Of a stretch of 64,000 nucleotides of DNA, positions 33,573 through 42,814 are shown piece after piece. Made by a program: the position numbers and the translations under genes. Source of the stretch: Actinomycetes bacterium (GTDB taxonomy: Bacteria; Bacillota; Sulfobacillia; Sulfobacillales; JAIMBI01). The notes under the pieces were generated by a model. That model was given only the letters and a program-made list of their open reading frames with translations. It was not told the origin of the DNA and did no database searches. The stretch is taken from positions 96,809 through 160,808 of the forward strand of contig JAIMBI010000003.1 of assembly GCA_023565505.1 (NCBI GenBank). The letters are read 5' to 3'. Each line of letters opens with the position of its first letter. Positions within the stretch are counted from its first letter, which is position 1.

Positions 33573-34439
33573 CTACGCGCTCCAGTTGGGGAACCACCGG
33601 TAGCGCTGCGGCAGGATGTACCGGTCCACCGCCACGTTGAGCACCCGGCGGGCGGCCGCGAACTCGCGCGCGACTTCGGCGAGCGGCCCGAGCCCCGCCG
33701 AGAGCACCGGCGCGAGCCGGAGCGCCGCCTCGTAGCAGCGCCGCCCGAGTTGCTCCAGGAAGCGGACGACGTCGTCCGTCGGGATCCCGTCGGGCGCCAG
33801 GCCCAGGATCCGGCCGAGACGGGTCCGCCCGCGCGCGTCGAGCGGCGGGTAGCGCGTCACGTGGTCGGGGAAGACCCCCGCCAGGAACAGGGACAGGTCC
33901 CCGAGGCGGCGGAAGACCCACACCCGCTCCGCCTCGGGCACCACGTCGAGCAGCGCCGCCAGCTGGACCGGATCCAGCTCGCTCACCCGCTGCCGCCGCC
34001 AGCCGCGCCGGGTCCGCACCCGCACCGCGCCGCTGGTCACGTGCGTGTACGAGGCGAGCAGCTCCGCCAGGAACAGGCGCCGTTCGGCCGACGCCAGGAA
34101 CGCCCGGAGCGGCTCGACGTCAAACACGAACACCCGCTGCCGGGGGCCGACCCATTCCTGGACGGCGCTCGCGTCCCGGAGGTCCGCGGCCGTGCGATGC
34201 ACCACGGCCAGGAACAGGAGGAACGGGGACAGGCTCCGCTCCAGGTCCGCCCCGCCCTCCGCGAACAGGGCCCGGAACAGGGCGGGGTGAGCGACCCAGT
34301 GCTCCAGCCGGTCCGGGTGCGTGCGCCACCACGCGGCCGAGGCCGCCTCCTCGCCTTCCCGCTGCGCCACCCGGGCCACCCACGCCAGGTCGCCCTCCGT
34401 CAAGAGTTCCAGGTAGCGTGCGCCGACGCTGTACGACAA
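33573..34439 (-). CDS. hypothetical protein, mostly helical
   Basis: A 288-residue protein with no family I can name. It starts from TTG 34439 (SYSVGARYLELLTEGD), with AGGGGGG seven bases upstream; an ATG in another frame there leads only to a shadow frame. It is rich in Leu, Ala and Arg, predicted helical, soluble, with FPDHVTRYPPLDARGRTRLGR and VDRYILPQRYRWFPNWSA as the most distinctive segments. It is not in an operon with either neighbour (90 bases from the dehydrogenase). A TACAAT -10-like hexamer lies near 34489-34494 on its strand. Confidence 0.72.
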   Translation of the reverse strand: MSYSVGARYLELLTEGDLAWVARVAQREGEEAASAAWWRTHPDRLEHWVAHPALFRALFAEGGADLERSLSPFLLFLAVVHRTAADLRDASAVQEWVGPRQRVFVFDVEPLRAFLASAERRLFLAELLASYTHVTSGAVRVRTRRGWRRQRVSELDPVQLAALLDVVPEAERVWVFRRLGDLSLFLAGVFPDHVTRYPPLDARGRTRLGRILGLAPDGIPTDDVVRFLEQLGRRCYEAALRLAPVLSAGLGPLAEVAREFAAARRVLNVAVDRYILPQRYRWFPNWSA

Positions 34440-35099
34440 CCGGCATCCCCCCTCCGTCGCGTCCGTGGCACGCGTCTTTTGCCTCTCATTGTATTACGGT
34501 GCCCGACCGGGAGCCGGACAGGGGCCCCGAGGCGAAGACGGGGTCAGGAAGACCTTTCCATAGTCTCAGCCGATGGATGCTATCGTTTATACGTATTTCA
34601 CTTATCATGCCCGGCATGCTATACCGCAAGTGAGAAAGAACCGGGGAATTCTGAGGGATGCCGGAGACGGCCCCATCCCCGGGGGGATGGGCACGAACGG
34701 CCGTCCCCACCGTAGTCCGTCCGACCGCCGCGCAGCCGGCCCCTTCCGGCCCGCGGCGCCGGCGCCGGGCGACGGTGCTGCTTTCGACGTCCGGCGCGAC
34801 CGGACGGCACTCCCATCAATTTTTTCGTGGTGTCGACGACGCACACTCGGCACCGTTCCATCCGCTCACCGGTCAGGGCGCCGCGCACGCGGCGCCTTGG
34901 TCGTCCCGGGCCCCAGGTCCGGCAGCCGGCCCTGACACGCCATCCGACCCGGCCCGTCCGCACCGCGTCCCGGCGGGACGCGCCTTCCGAATGGGGCCGA
35001 CGGGGGTGAAGACCGGCCCAACCATTGCGCCCGGGTCGGCCGCCGTTCGAATCGATGCGCAACCCACCGAAGGGCCGGATCCCCTCGGACCCGGAGCCG
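34440..35099. other. no supported gene
   Basis: An AT-richer first part (34480-34650) probably holds the promoter of the gene at 34439. The remainder has short frames on both strands with no start signal or recognisable domain; the right-hand end may be the eroded 3' part of the lipoprotein pseudogene. Confidence 0.4.
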
Positions 35100-35688
35100 G
35101 ACGGCGGGGATCCGGGTTCGCGACCGCAAAAGGCACCCGACCGGCCTCAGGTGCCGGTCGGGTCCACACCACGGTGTCGGCCAGGGTTCGGACGTGTCCG
35201 CGGTCCCGCAGCGCGAGGGTGTCGACCCCCATGCCCCCACGGGGCGGGATGCGGCAGCCGGACGATCCAGGCGGCTTGGCCGCCCATGTCGGGCAGCTGG
35301 TCGGCGGACGGCATCACGAGGCGGGCGGGCCGCCCGCCCATTCGGCCGGGGGTGACGGTAGGGTGCAAGCCGTCGGGTTGGAGCGGGTGATGTGCTTCCC
35401 GGTCCGCCAGCCAGGGCCTCCAGGGACCGCCCCTCGGAGGCCCGCCCGCCTACGGCGAAGAGCCCGTCGCGACCGGCCTAGCGGTTGCCTTAGCCGGAAA
35501 CCTTCCGCCGGGAGGGCGGATATCGCAGGGTGAACTCGTACGCCGGGTGGGTGTCGGTGGCCCACGCCGCCACCCGCGCCGTCCCTGCGCCCGACCCGAT
35601 GCGGCGGCAAGACCCCCGGTCCGACCCCGCAGCCGGCCGGCAGGAGCCCCACGGCCAGCGCCACGGCGCCTGCGCGCGGGATTCCCAT
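35100..35688 (-). pseudogene. frameshifted lipoprotein gene
   Basis: Starting at ATG 35688 the first frame gives a signal peptide with lipobox (RAGAVALAVGLLPAGC, Cys about residue 20). The continuing protein-like text then moves between frames: WATDTHPAYEFTLRYPP in a second frame, GRPARLVMPSADQLPDMGG and AAWIVRLPHP in another, and MGVDTLALRDRGHVRTLAD with TVVWTRP in a third. At least three indels are needed to join them. The YEFTLRYPP segment resembles secreted PsbP/DUF1795-like domains. Either a recent pseudogene or a locus with sequencing indels; the 3' limit is uncertain. Confidence 0.5.
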
Positions 35689-35796
35689 GCGTCCCGCCCC
35701 CTGCGCCGGCGATCCTCGCCCGTCCGGTCAACGCCCGGCGGCCGCACCGGGTTCCGGGCCGGGGTCCCCGGGCGGCGACAGGGAGGCCGCCGGCGC

Positions 35797-36726
35797 CTAC
35801 CCCGCCGCCGGCGGGTCGGGGTCGTAGTTGACCCAGAGCGCCTCGCGGCGCAGGGTCTTGACGCTGTGCGCGGTCCGGGGCGGCGCGTCGACGCGCCGCC
35901 AGTCCCCGTACAGACGGTCCATGAGGTCGCACCGGTAGCCCGACACGGCCACCTTGCCCCGGACGGCGTGCAGCACGGCCGCCAGCTCCTCGTGGTCGGC
36001 GTCGCTCATTTCGTAGCGGTACGCCTTCCGGTCGCCCCGGACCGCGTGGGGATACGGCGGGTCGCAGTAGAACAGGGTGTCCGGCGAGTCGTACCGCCGG
36101 ATGACGTCGATGGCCGGCCGGTGCTCGATCTGCACCCGGATGAGCCGCGCCGCGATGTCGGCGAGCGTGTCGGGACTGGCGAGCCACCGCGACACGGCCC
36201 CGCCCATGCCCCGGCGGCTGGTCCGGCGGCAGGTCGCCCACCGCCCCTCCGAGGCCGTCTGCGCCAGGCCGGTGCGGGTCTGCCGCGCCCGGACGTAGAA
36301 CCGCCGGGCCCGCTCGACGGGGTCGAGCGTCCCGGGGTCGTCGCGGACGGCCCGGACCAACTCCTCCCGGGCGAAGGGCGTCAGCGCAATCGCCGCAATG
36401 AGGGCCTCGGGGGCGTCGCGCAGCACCCGGAAGAAGTTCACGACCTCCCCGTCCAGGTCGTTGTACGTCTCCACGGGCGACGGCGGACGGTTCAAGAGCA
36501 CCGCCGCGCTGCCGCCGAACGGCTCGCAGTAGGCGTGCGTGGCCGGCAGGAGCGGAAGCAGCCAGTCCAGGTGGGAATACTTGCCGCCGTACCAGCCGAA
36601 GGCCAGCCGGTACCGGCGCCGCCCGCTCTCCGCCGGCCCGACCGCCCGACGCACGCGGGCGGCCACGGCCGCCCGGAGGTCGGGCTCGCCGCCGGCGCTG
36701 GCGCCCACGCGATGATCCTCCGCCAC
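35797..36726 (-). CDS. D12-class (Dam-like) adenine-N6 DNA methyltransferase
   Basis: A 309-residue DNA methylase. Motif I is FGWYGGKYSHLDWLLPLLP, the target region includes EPFGGSAAVLLN and TYNDLDGEVVNFFRVL, and the catalytic motif IV is FYCDPPYPHAV. A basic N-terminal extension of about 38 residues precedes motif I. No restriction endonuclease or specificity subunit is adjacent, so it is an orphan methylase, perhaps phage-derived or regulatory; target sequence unknown. GTG 36726 follows GAGGGG. Confidence 0.85.
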   Translation of the reverse strand: MAEDHRVGASAGGEPDLRAAVAARVRRAVGPAESGRRRYRLAFGWYGGKYSHLDWLLPLLPATHAYCEPFGGSAAVLLNRPPSPVETYNDLDGEVVNFFRVLRDAPEALIAAIALTPFAREELVRAVRDDPGTLDPVERARRFYVRARQTRTGLAQTASEGRWATCRRTSRRGMGGAVSRWLASPDTLADIAARLIRVQIEHRPAIDVIRRYDSPDTLFYCDPPYPHAVRGDRKAYRYEMSDADHEELAAVLHAVRGKVAVSGYRCDLMDRLYGDWRRVDAPPRTAHSVKTLRREALWVNYDPDPPAAG

Positions 36727-36787
36727 TGTGCGTCCCCTCGTCCCCAGCCTACCACACGGGCCCGGCCGGCGGGCGGTCCCGCGCGCC

Positions 36788-37885
36788 TCAGGCGCCGCCG
36801 GCGACGCGCTCCACCTCCAGGAACGCTTCCACCACGTCCTCGACCGTGATCACCCGGGGCATCCGGTGCATCGTGTCGTCCGGGGCGAGGCTCTTCCGCG
36901 CCACCTCCGCCAGCACCCGCCGGTCCGGGAGCGGCCGGCCGCCCGTCAGGGCCTGCCACCGGTCGGGCAGGCGGAGCGTCCGCAGGACGGCCGCCAGGCG
37001 CCGCACCCCGTCGGCCCCGTGGCCAAGCAGCACCTCCTGCACCAAAAGCCCGTACGCCACCTTTTCGCCGTGCAGGGCCGCGTGCGTCTCGGCGAGGAGC
37101 GTCAGCCCGTTGTGCACGGCATGGGCGGCCGCCGCGCGGCACGCGTCACCGCCCACGCCGCCGACCATCCCCCCGAGCAGGAGCACCGCGTCCGTCACCT
37201 CGCGGGCCTCGGGCCCCACCTCGCCGCGCACGGCCTGTTCCACGGCCGCCGGCCCCTTGGCGGTGATGACCGCGCCGGCCAGCTCGGCCAGCGCCAGGCC
37301 CGCCCGGGCCAACACGTCGAGGTTCGCCCCGGCGCCCACCGCCGCCTCGTAGGGCTTCGCCAGGGTGTCCCCGATGCCGCTGACGAAGTACCGCCAAGGC
37401 GCCCGCGCCAGGATGGCGTCGTCCACCACGGTGACGGCCGGCGGCGCCTCGAGTACCCGGGACGTCTTGAAGGCCCCGTCGGGGCCGTAGACGACCGCGA
37501 CCGGCGTCGTCGCGGCGCAGTTCGACGCCAGGGTCGGCACGGTGGCCAACGGCACCCGGAGCGCCCGGGCCACCACCTTGGACAGGTCCAGCACCTTTCC
37601 CCCACCGACGCCCACCACCGCGTCCCAGGCCGGCCCCGCCTCGTCCAGCACCCGGAGCGCCGCCTCCTCGGAGCACTCGCCGCCGTAGCGGACCACCGCC
37701 CATTGCCCGCCGGACGCCCGGAGACCCGCCTCCACGGCCTCCCGGGCCGCGTCCCAGCTCCGCCGGCCCGTCACCACGAGCCAGCGCGTCCCGTAGGGCC
37801 GCAGCAGCTCGCCGAGCCGGCCCGCCGTCCCCGCCCCGTGCAGGTAACGGCCCGGCCCCGCCTGCACCACCGTGTCCCGCTCCAT
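36788..37885 (-). CDS. iron-containing alcohol dehydrogenase family, glycerol dehydrogenase-like
   Basis: A 365-residue enzyme of the GldA group of polyol dehydrogenases. The NAD site is VVGVGGGKVLDLSKVVA, VPTLASNCAATTPVAVVY is typical of GldA, and metal ligands are visible as D in GIGDTLAKPYEA and histidines in AAHAVHNGL and HGEKVAYGLL. It interconverts a polyol and a ketone such as glycerol and dihydroxyacetone. ATG 37885 follows GGAGGG. It lies 50 bases downstream of the ABC importer ATPase gene, so may be co-transcribed; the DhaKL kinase 7 kb away could use its product. Confidence 0.83.
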   Translation of the reverse strand: MERDTVVQAGPGRYLHGAGTAGRLGELLRPYGTRWLVVTGRRSWDAAREAVEAGLRASGGQWAVVRYGGECSEEAALRVLDEAGPAWDAVVGVGGGKVLDLSKVVARALRVPLATVPTLASNCAATTPVAVVYGPDGAFKTSRVLEAPPAVTVVDDAILARAPWRYFVSGIGDTLAKPYEAAVGAGANLDVLARAGLALAELAGAVITAKGPAAVEQAVRGEVGPEAREVTDAVLLLGGMVGGVGGDACRAAAAHAVHNGLTLLAETHAALHGEKVAYGLLVQEVLLGHGADGVRRLAAVLRTLRLPDRWQALTGGRPLPDRRVLAEVARKSLAPDDTMHRMPRVITVEDVVEAFLEVERVAGGA

Positions 37886-37938
37886 GCCGTCATCCCTCCG
37901 CGCCGGGACGTCCCCGGCTGGACTGCCGACCCGACCGT

Positions 37939-38679
37939 TCAGGGCGTCTTCAGCCATTCCGGCGTCACCCCGAGGTAAGCCGCCCGGACGTGGTCGTCCT
38001 GCATCAGCGCCCGGCTCGGTCCGCTGGTCCGGATCGCCCCCGACTCCATCACGTAGGCCCGGTGGCTCACCGACAGCGCGAGCCACGCGCTCTGCTCCAC
38101 CAGCAGCACCGTGGTGCCGCCGGCGTTGATCTGGCGGAGCTGCTCGAACAGCTGGTCCACCAGAAGCGGGGCCAGACCCAGCGACGGCTCGTCCAGCAGG
38201 AGCAGCTTCGGCCGGCTCATGAGCGCCCGCGCGATGGCCAGCATCTGCTGCTCACCGCCGCTCAGGCCCGCCGCCATCTTGCGGGCGTAACGCGCCAGGG
38301 CCGGGAACAGCGCGAACATGTCGTCCATCGCGGCCCGAACCCACTCGCGCGGCCGGCCGTAGGCGCCCATCTCGAGGTTCTCGGTCACGGTCAGGGCGGG
38401 GAAGACGCGACGACGCTCGGGCACCAGGGCGATGCCCAGGCCGACGAGCTCCTCCGGCGCCCGGCCGAGCAGGGAGGCCCCCTCGAACCGGATGTCCCCG
38501 CCCGCCGGCTCCAGGAGGCGGCAGACCGCCTTGAGCGTCGTGCTCTTGCCGGCTCCGTTGGCGCCGAGCAGCGTCACCATTTCGCCCGGGTATACGTCGA
38601 GGTCGATTCCGCGAACCGCCTCGACGTCGCCGTACCGCACCGTAAGTCCCCGGATGGACAGCAACGGCGTCTCAGCCAT
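37939..38679 (-). CDS. livF: LivF-like branched-chain amino acid ABC transporter ATPase
   Basis: A 246-residue ABC ATPase. Walker A LLGANGAGKST, Q-loop region RRRVFPALTVTENL, signature LSGGEQQM, Walker B KLLLLDEPSLGLAP and H-loop region VLLVEQSAWLAL are all present. The PERRRVFP and EQSA patterns mark the LivF subgroup of the hydrophobic amino acid uptake family. ATG 38679 overlaps livG by 8 bases. Works with LivG, two permeases and the lipoprotein encoded upstream. Confidence 0.9.
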   Translation of the reverse strand: MAETPLLSIRGLTVRYGDVEAVRGIDLDVYPGEMVTLLGANGAGKSTTLKAVCRLLEPAGGDIRFEGASLLGRAPEELVGLGIALVPERRRVFPALTVTENLEMGAYGRPREWVRAAMDDMFALFPALARYARKMAAGLSGGEQQMLAIARALMSRPKLLLLDEPSLGLAPLLVDQLFEQLRQINAGGTTVLLVEQSAWLALSVSHRAYVMESGAIRTSGPSRALMQDDHVRAAYLGVTPEWLKTP

Positions 38680-39412
38680 GGCGCACCGCCTCCCGGTGTC
38701 GTCCCAGGTAGGCCTGCACCACGGCTTCGTCGGCCGCGATCTCCCGCGGGGCGCCCTCCGCGATGACCTGCCCGAAGTTCAGGACCGTGATCCGGTCGGC
38801 GAGCTGCATGACCACCCGCATCTCGTGCTCGACCAACATGATCGTGAGACCCGCCTCGTGCAACCGTTGAATCACCGCCATGAGGCGGTCCTTCTCCACC
38901 GGGTTGAGACCGGCGTGCGGCTCGTCCAACAGCAGCACGCGCGGGTCGAGCATCAGCGCCCGGGCAATCTCCAGCAGCCGGCGCTGCCCCTGCGGCAGCC
39001 CCGCCGCGGGGTGGTTCGCCAGCGCCTCGAGCCCCACGAAGGCCAGGCGCTCCCGCGCCTTCTCCCGCACGAGGCGGCTGAACCGCCACGGCGATCCCCG
39101 CACTTCGCCGCTCACCCAGAGGTGCTCGGCCACCGTCATGCTCCCGAAGATGCGCGGATTCTGGAACGTCCGCGCAACGCCCCGCCGCGCGATCTCGAAC
39201 ACGTCGCGCCCGTCGAGCCGGACGCCGTCGAGCCGGACCTCCCCGGCCGTCGGCCTGTAGACGCCGGTGACGACGTTGAACAGGGTGGTCTTGCCCGACC
39301 CGTTGGGGCCGATGACGGCGTGAATCGTGCCGTCCCCGACCCGGAAGCTGACGTCCGCCAGCGCCGTCACCCCGGCGAAGCGCTTGGTCACCCCCACGAT
39401 CTCCAACACCAT
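38672..39412 (-). CDS. livG: LivG-like branched-chain amino acid ABC transporter ATPase
   Basis: A 246-residue ABC ATPase of the LivG subgroup. Walker A VIGPNGSGKTTLFN, RTFQNPRIFGSMTVAEHL at the Q-loop, the divergent signature LPQGQRRLLEIARAL, Walker B VLLLDEPHAGLNP and MLVEHEMRVVM. The missing SGG in the signature is normal for LivG. ATG 39412 shares one base with the livM stop (TGATG), so translation is coupled. Confidence 0.9.
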   Translation of the reverse strand: MVLEIVGVTKRFAGVTALADVSFRVGDGTIHAVIGPNGSGKTTLFNVVTGVYRPTAGEVRLDGVRLDGRDVFEIARRGVARTFQNPRIFGSMTVAEHLWVSGEVRGSPWRFSRLVREKARERLAFVGLEALANHPAAGLPQGQRRLLEIARALMLDPRVLLLDEPHAGLNPVEKDRLMAVIQRLHEAGLTIMLVEHEMRVVMQLADRITVLNFGQVIAEGAPREIAADEAVVQAYLGRHREAVRHG

Positions 39413-40416
39413 CAACTCGCCTCGTCTTCCGCGACCGACTTGGCAGGCCGGCGCCCGAACGCCCGCACGAGGCCGCGGGCCCGGACCCACCCCGGCACCC
39501 CCCCGCCGGCATGAGCCAGGCCGCCGGGGAAGAACGCCATCACCACGATGACCACTACCCCGAACACGGCCAGGTAGGAATTCTGCAGGAACCGAAGCCA
39601 CTCCGGCACCAGGGTCAGCAGCACCGCCCCGGCGACGGCGCCCGCGGTGCTGCCGAGCCCTCCCACCACAATCATCACCAGGTAGGTGAAGGTGGTGTCC
39701 CAGGCGAAGACGTCGGGACTGACGTAACCGATGAGCGCCGCGTAGAACACGCCCGCCAGCCCCGCATACAGCGCCGACGCGAGGAACAGGAGCAGCTTGA
39801 TGCCGCGGACGTTGACGCCCGCGGCCTCGGCCGCGGTCTCGTCGTCGCGGAACGCGCGCACTTTGAGCCCGAGCGGCGTCCGGCTGAAGGCGGCGGACGC
39901 GGCCACCGCCAGGGCGGCGACGACCAGCATGAAGCGGAACATGGCGGCGTCGTTGCCGAGGACCACCGAGCCGGCGGCCAGGGGCGGGATGTTCATGAGG
40001 CCGTTGGCCCCGCCAGTCACCCCGCTCAGGTTGACCAGGAACTCGTTGACGATGATCCCGAACCCCAGCGTGGCCAGCGCCAGGTAGTGTCCCCGGAGCT
40101 TCAGGGACGGCCAGCCGATGACGAGCCCGCCGGCCACCGCGAAGAGCAGGCTCAACCCCACCGCCGCGCCGAGGGGCAGATGGTGCAGTGTGGCGACGGC
40201 GTACGTGTACGCCCCGATGCCGAAGAAGGCCGCCTGGGCCAGCGAGATCTGCCCCCCGAAGCCGACGATGTAGTTGAGCCCCAGGGCCAGCAGCATGTTC
40301 ACCAGGGCCACGTTGACGACGTGCAGGTAGTAGACGTCCAGGATCCCCGGGAGCACCGCGTCCACGACCGCCAGCAGGGCCGCGACGGCCAAGAAGGAGA
40401 GGCCTCGTCGTCCCAT
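39412..40416 (-). CDS. livM: LivM-like ABC transporter permease
   Basis: A 334-residue polytopic membrane protein with about eight to ten hydrophobic helices, including the typical VNMLLALGLNYIVGFGGQISL segment (seen here as VNMLLALGLNY then IVGFGGQISLAQAAF), the central cytoplasmic loop SRTPLGLKVRAFRDDETAA that contacts the ATPase, and TYLVMIVVGGLGSTAGAV. Ends in a short charged tail with RRPAKSVAEDEAS. ATG 40416 is three bases from the livH stop. Confidence 0.88.
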   Translation of the reverse strand: MGRRGLSFLAVAALLAVVDAVLPGILDVYYLHVVNVALVNMLLALGLNYIVGFGGQISLAQAAFFGIGAYTYAVATLHHLPLGAAVGLSLLFAVAGGLVIGWPSLKLRGHYLALATLGFGIIVNEFLVNLSGVTGGANGLMNIPPLAAGSVVLGNDAAMFRFMLVVAALAVAASAAFSRTPLGLKVRAFRDDETAAEAAGVNVRGIKLLLFLASALYAGLAGVFYAALIGYVSPDVFAWDTTFTYLVMIVVGGLGSTAGAVAGAVLLTLVPEWLRFLQNSYLAVFGVVVIVVMAFFPGGLAHAGGGVPGWVRARGLVRAFGRRPAKSVAEDEAS

Positions 40417-40419
40417 GGT

Positions 40420-41292
40420 CTACGGCCGCTCCATTTCCGGTTCGCCGAAGATGCCCTGCGGTCGGGCGACAAGAAAGAGGATGAGCAGGCCGAAGGAGAT
40501 CACGTCGATGTACTGCGGGGTGAGGAAGTAGGACCCCAGGCTCTCCACCACGCCCAGGAGCAACCCGCCGACCACCGCGCCGACAACGTTGCCGAAGCCG
40601 CCGATGATGGAGGCGGCGAAGGCCTTGAGGGCCGCGAGGCTGCCCATCGTGGAGGAGACATAGAAGATGGGGGCCAGCAGTACCCCGGCGACGCCGGCCA
40701 GCACGGCCGCATAGGCGAAGATGACGGCGATGACCCGGTCGGTGCGCACGCCCATCAGGCGGGCCATCTCGCGGTCCTGGGCCGTCGCCCGCATCGCCTT
40801 GCCCCACGTCGTGCGCCGGAACATCAAGGTCTGCAACGCCATCAGGAGCACCAGCACGGCGATGATGAGCAGGTCCTGGTCGTAGATCTTGGCCGTCCCC
40901 AGCGTGACCGTGGCGTTGCCGAACGGGCCCGGGTACGTCATCGGCTCCGGTCCCCAGACGAGCACGGCGCCGTTCTCCAACGCCAGGGACAGGCCCAACG
41001 TGGCCACGATGGCGGCGAGTTGGGCGGCGTTGCGGACCGGATGGTACACCAACCGGGCCAGCAGGAACCCCGCCACCGCCATGGCGGCGAGCATGAGCAG
41101 GGCGTTGACCGTCCAGGGCAGATGCAGGCTGTGGTCCAGCCAACCCACGCTGATGTAGGCTCCGAGCATGACCAGGTCGCCCTGGGCGAAGTTCACGATG
41201 CCGACCGCGTTCCAGATGAGGGTGAAGCCGAGCGCGATGAGGCCGTAGATCGCGCCCATGGCCAGACCCGAGACCACCAACTGAAGCAGCAT
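40420..41292 (-). CDS. livH: LivH-like ABC transporter permease
   Basis: A 290-residue membrane protein with about eight helices. Family marks are GAIYGLIALGFTLIWNAVGIVNFAQGD (given here in parts: GLIALGFTLIWN and NFAQGDLVMLGAY), the coupling loop RRTTWGKAMRATAQDREMA and ASIIGGFGNVVGAVVGGLL. It pairs with LivM. Lies 55 bases downstream of the substrate-binding protein gene, with a hairpin between. Confidence 0.9.
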   Translation of the reverse strand: MLLQLVVSGLAMGAIYGLIALGFTLIWNAVGIVNFAQGDLVMLGAYISVGWLDHSLHLPWTVNALLMLAAMAVAGFLLARLVYHPVRNAAQLAAIVATLGLSLALENGAVLVWGPEPMTYPGPFGNATVTLGTAKIYDQDLLIIAVLVLLMALQTLMFRRTTWGKAMRATAQDREMARLMGVRTDRVIAVIFAYAAVLAGVAGVLLAPIFYVSSTMGSLAALKAFAASIIGGFGNVVGAVVGGLLLGVVESLGSYFLTPQYIDVISFGLLILFLVARPQGIFGEPEMERP

Positions 41293-41321
41293 GCCCTTCC
41301 TCCACCCCGATGGACCAGAAT

Positions 41322-41342
41322 GGGCCCGGCCCGCCCGGGCCC
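41322..41342 (-). terminator. intercistronic hairpin after the substrate-binding protein gene
   Basis: An 8-bp perfect inverted repeat (41322-41329 with 41335-41342) with a 5-base loop begins 5 bases after the binding-protein stop. In ABC operons such a structure often stabilises the upstream message or partly terminates, giving excess binding protein. No T-run follows. Confidence 0.4.
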
Positions 41343-41347
41343 GGGCG

Positions 41348-42508
41348 TCACTCCTGCACCCGGGCCAGGATGACCGGTTGTCCGTTCTCGACCTTGGTGA
41401 TGAGACCCGCGTGGACCATGTCGCCGTTGGAGCTGTACGTGTAGGTGGTCATGACCCCCTTGTAGCCGGAGATGGCCGCAAGCGCCTTCTGGATGTCCGG
41501 CCCGTCGATCTTCCGAGCGTGCTCCATGGCGTAGGCGAGGAGGTTGGCCGCGTCATAGTACGTGGAGGCGTAGAGTTCCGGATCGTAGCCGTAGACCGCC
41601 CGGTACTGCTTGTCCCACGCCTGGATGGCGGGGCTGGGGTTGTTCTGGACGAAGTCGGTGATGGCCACCGCCCCGTTGGCCGCGCTGCCGGCCAGCGTCA
41701 GGAAGGGCGGCTGGCTGAAGGTGGTCGATCCGGCCAGGCCGAACTTGGCGCCGAGCGTCGCCATCTGCTTGGCCAGGAGGCCCCCCGGCTGGTCGTCGGT
41801 CCACACGATGATGCCGTCCACGTGCGCCTGCTCGAAGGCCAGGATCTGCGGGGTGAAGTCCTTGGTCGTGTCCAGGTGATCCTGGACGGCGACGGGCTGA
41901 ACCCCCCGGGCCGCCAACGCCTCCTTGACCGCCTGGATCCCGCTCTGGCCGAAGGAGGTGTTCACGTAGTCCAAGCCGATCCGCTTCCAGTGCAGGTGAT
42001 CCAGGACGTAGTTGACGAGGAGCTTGGCCCCGATGGCGTCGTCGAGGCGGATCCGGAAGATCCAGGGGTTGCCCTGCTGGGTGATCACGGGGCCGGTGGC
42101 GCCGGTCAGCGCCGGGACCTGGTACTTGGCGAAGATCGTCTCCGCGGGCAGCATCGCCGGGGTGAAGTGCGGCCCAATGACCGCCACGACGTGGTCCTGG
42201 GTGATGAGCGCGTTGACGGCGTTCACGGCGGCCGTGGGGTTGGGACCCTGGTCGTCCTCGAAGAACAGCTGGATCTTCCGGCCATCGATCCCGCCGTGGG
42301 CGTTAATGTTCTTGACCGCGAGCGTGATCCCGTTCTTCATCCAGGCCCCGTCCTGGGCGAACTGCCCGGTGAGAGGCGCCGACACGCCGACGTTGATGGG
42401 AGGCTTCGAGGCGGCGGACGAGTTGCCGGCCGCGCTGCCGCACCCGGCGGTCAGCGACCCCACCAGACCCGCCAGGACCCAGGCCTTCCACCGTGTTGAC
42501 TTCGACAT
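41348..42508 (-). CDS. LivJ/LivK-like lipoprotein substrate-binding protein
   Basis: A 386-residue periplasmic-binding-fold lipoprotein: signal peptide with lipobox (VLAGLVGSLTAGCGS, Cys about residue 23), then a Peripla_BP_6 domain starting PPINVGVSAPLTGQFAQDG, with VVAVIGPHFTPAMLP, RIGLDYVNTSFG and YYDAANLLAYAME. The start at 42508 (MSKSTRW) gives a proper signal; a longer frame to 42574 does not. The ligand could be an amino acid, an amide or an organic acid, given the catabolic neighbours. First gene of the importer operon and divergent from the LacI gene. Confidence 0.88.
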   Translation of the reverse strand: MSKSTRWKAWVLAGLVGSLTAGCGSAAGNSSAASKPPINVGVSAPLTGQFAQDGAWMKNGITLAVKNINAHGGIDGRKIQLFFEDDQGPNPTAAVNAVNALITQDHVVAVIGPHFTPAMLPAETIFAKYQVPALTGATGPVITQQGNPWIFRIRLDDAIGAKLLVNYVLDHLHWKRIGLDYVNTSFGQSGIQAVKEALAARGVQPVAVQDHLDTTKDFTPQILAFEQAHVDGIIVWTDDQPGGLLAKQMATLGAKFGLAGSTTFSQPPFLTLAGSAANGAVAITDFVQNNPSPAIQAWDKQYRAVYGYDPELYASTYYDAANLLAYAMEHARKIDGPDIQKALAAISGYKGVMTTYTYSSNGDMVHAGLITKVENGQPVILARVQE

Positions 42509-42607
42509 CTGTGTTCCACGACTCCTTACGGGACGAGCCCGATGTGGTGTGTGCGAGGTCACATGGGTTTCCATAATTCATGCAGTGTGCGCGGTTGCGT
42601 CGGGAAA

Positions 42608-42637
42608 ACGATACCGCCTCGATTTGCGCGGTGTCAA
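42608..42637 (-). promoter_or_regulatory. sigma-A-type promoter of the ABC importer operon
   Basis: On the minus strand TTGACA (42637-42632) is followed after 18 bases by TATCGT (42613-42608), about 100 bases upstream of the binding-protein start. The divergent 306-base region 42509-42814 also has TAATAT at 42751-42756, a possible -10 for the LacI gene. No matching copy of the LacI palindrome at 43960 was seen here. Confidence 0.5.
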
Positions 42638-42814
42638 CATGCGATTTGGTCCCATCGACCTTTTTCCGCTTGACTTTCCTCCTATGCGGCCCGCGTCGGG
42701 ACGCCCGGCGGGCAATCCTTGTCCTTCTCCCGCTGGACGCCGGCGTCATGTAATATGGAACCCGCAGGGACCCCGGCCGGACCGGCGGCCCCATCCCCCT
42801 CCCGAGGAGGCACC

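Noticed and set aside
34619..35240. Short frames between the unknown protein and the lipoprotein pseudogene
   Set aside because: No start signals, and the rightmost ones look like displaced pieces of the pseudogene.
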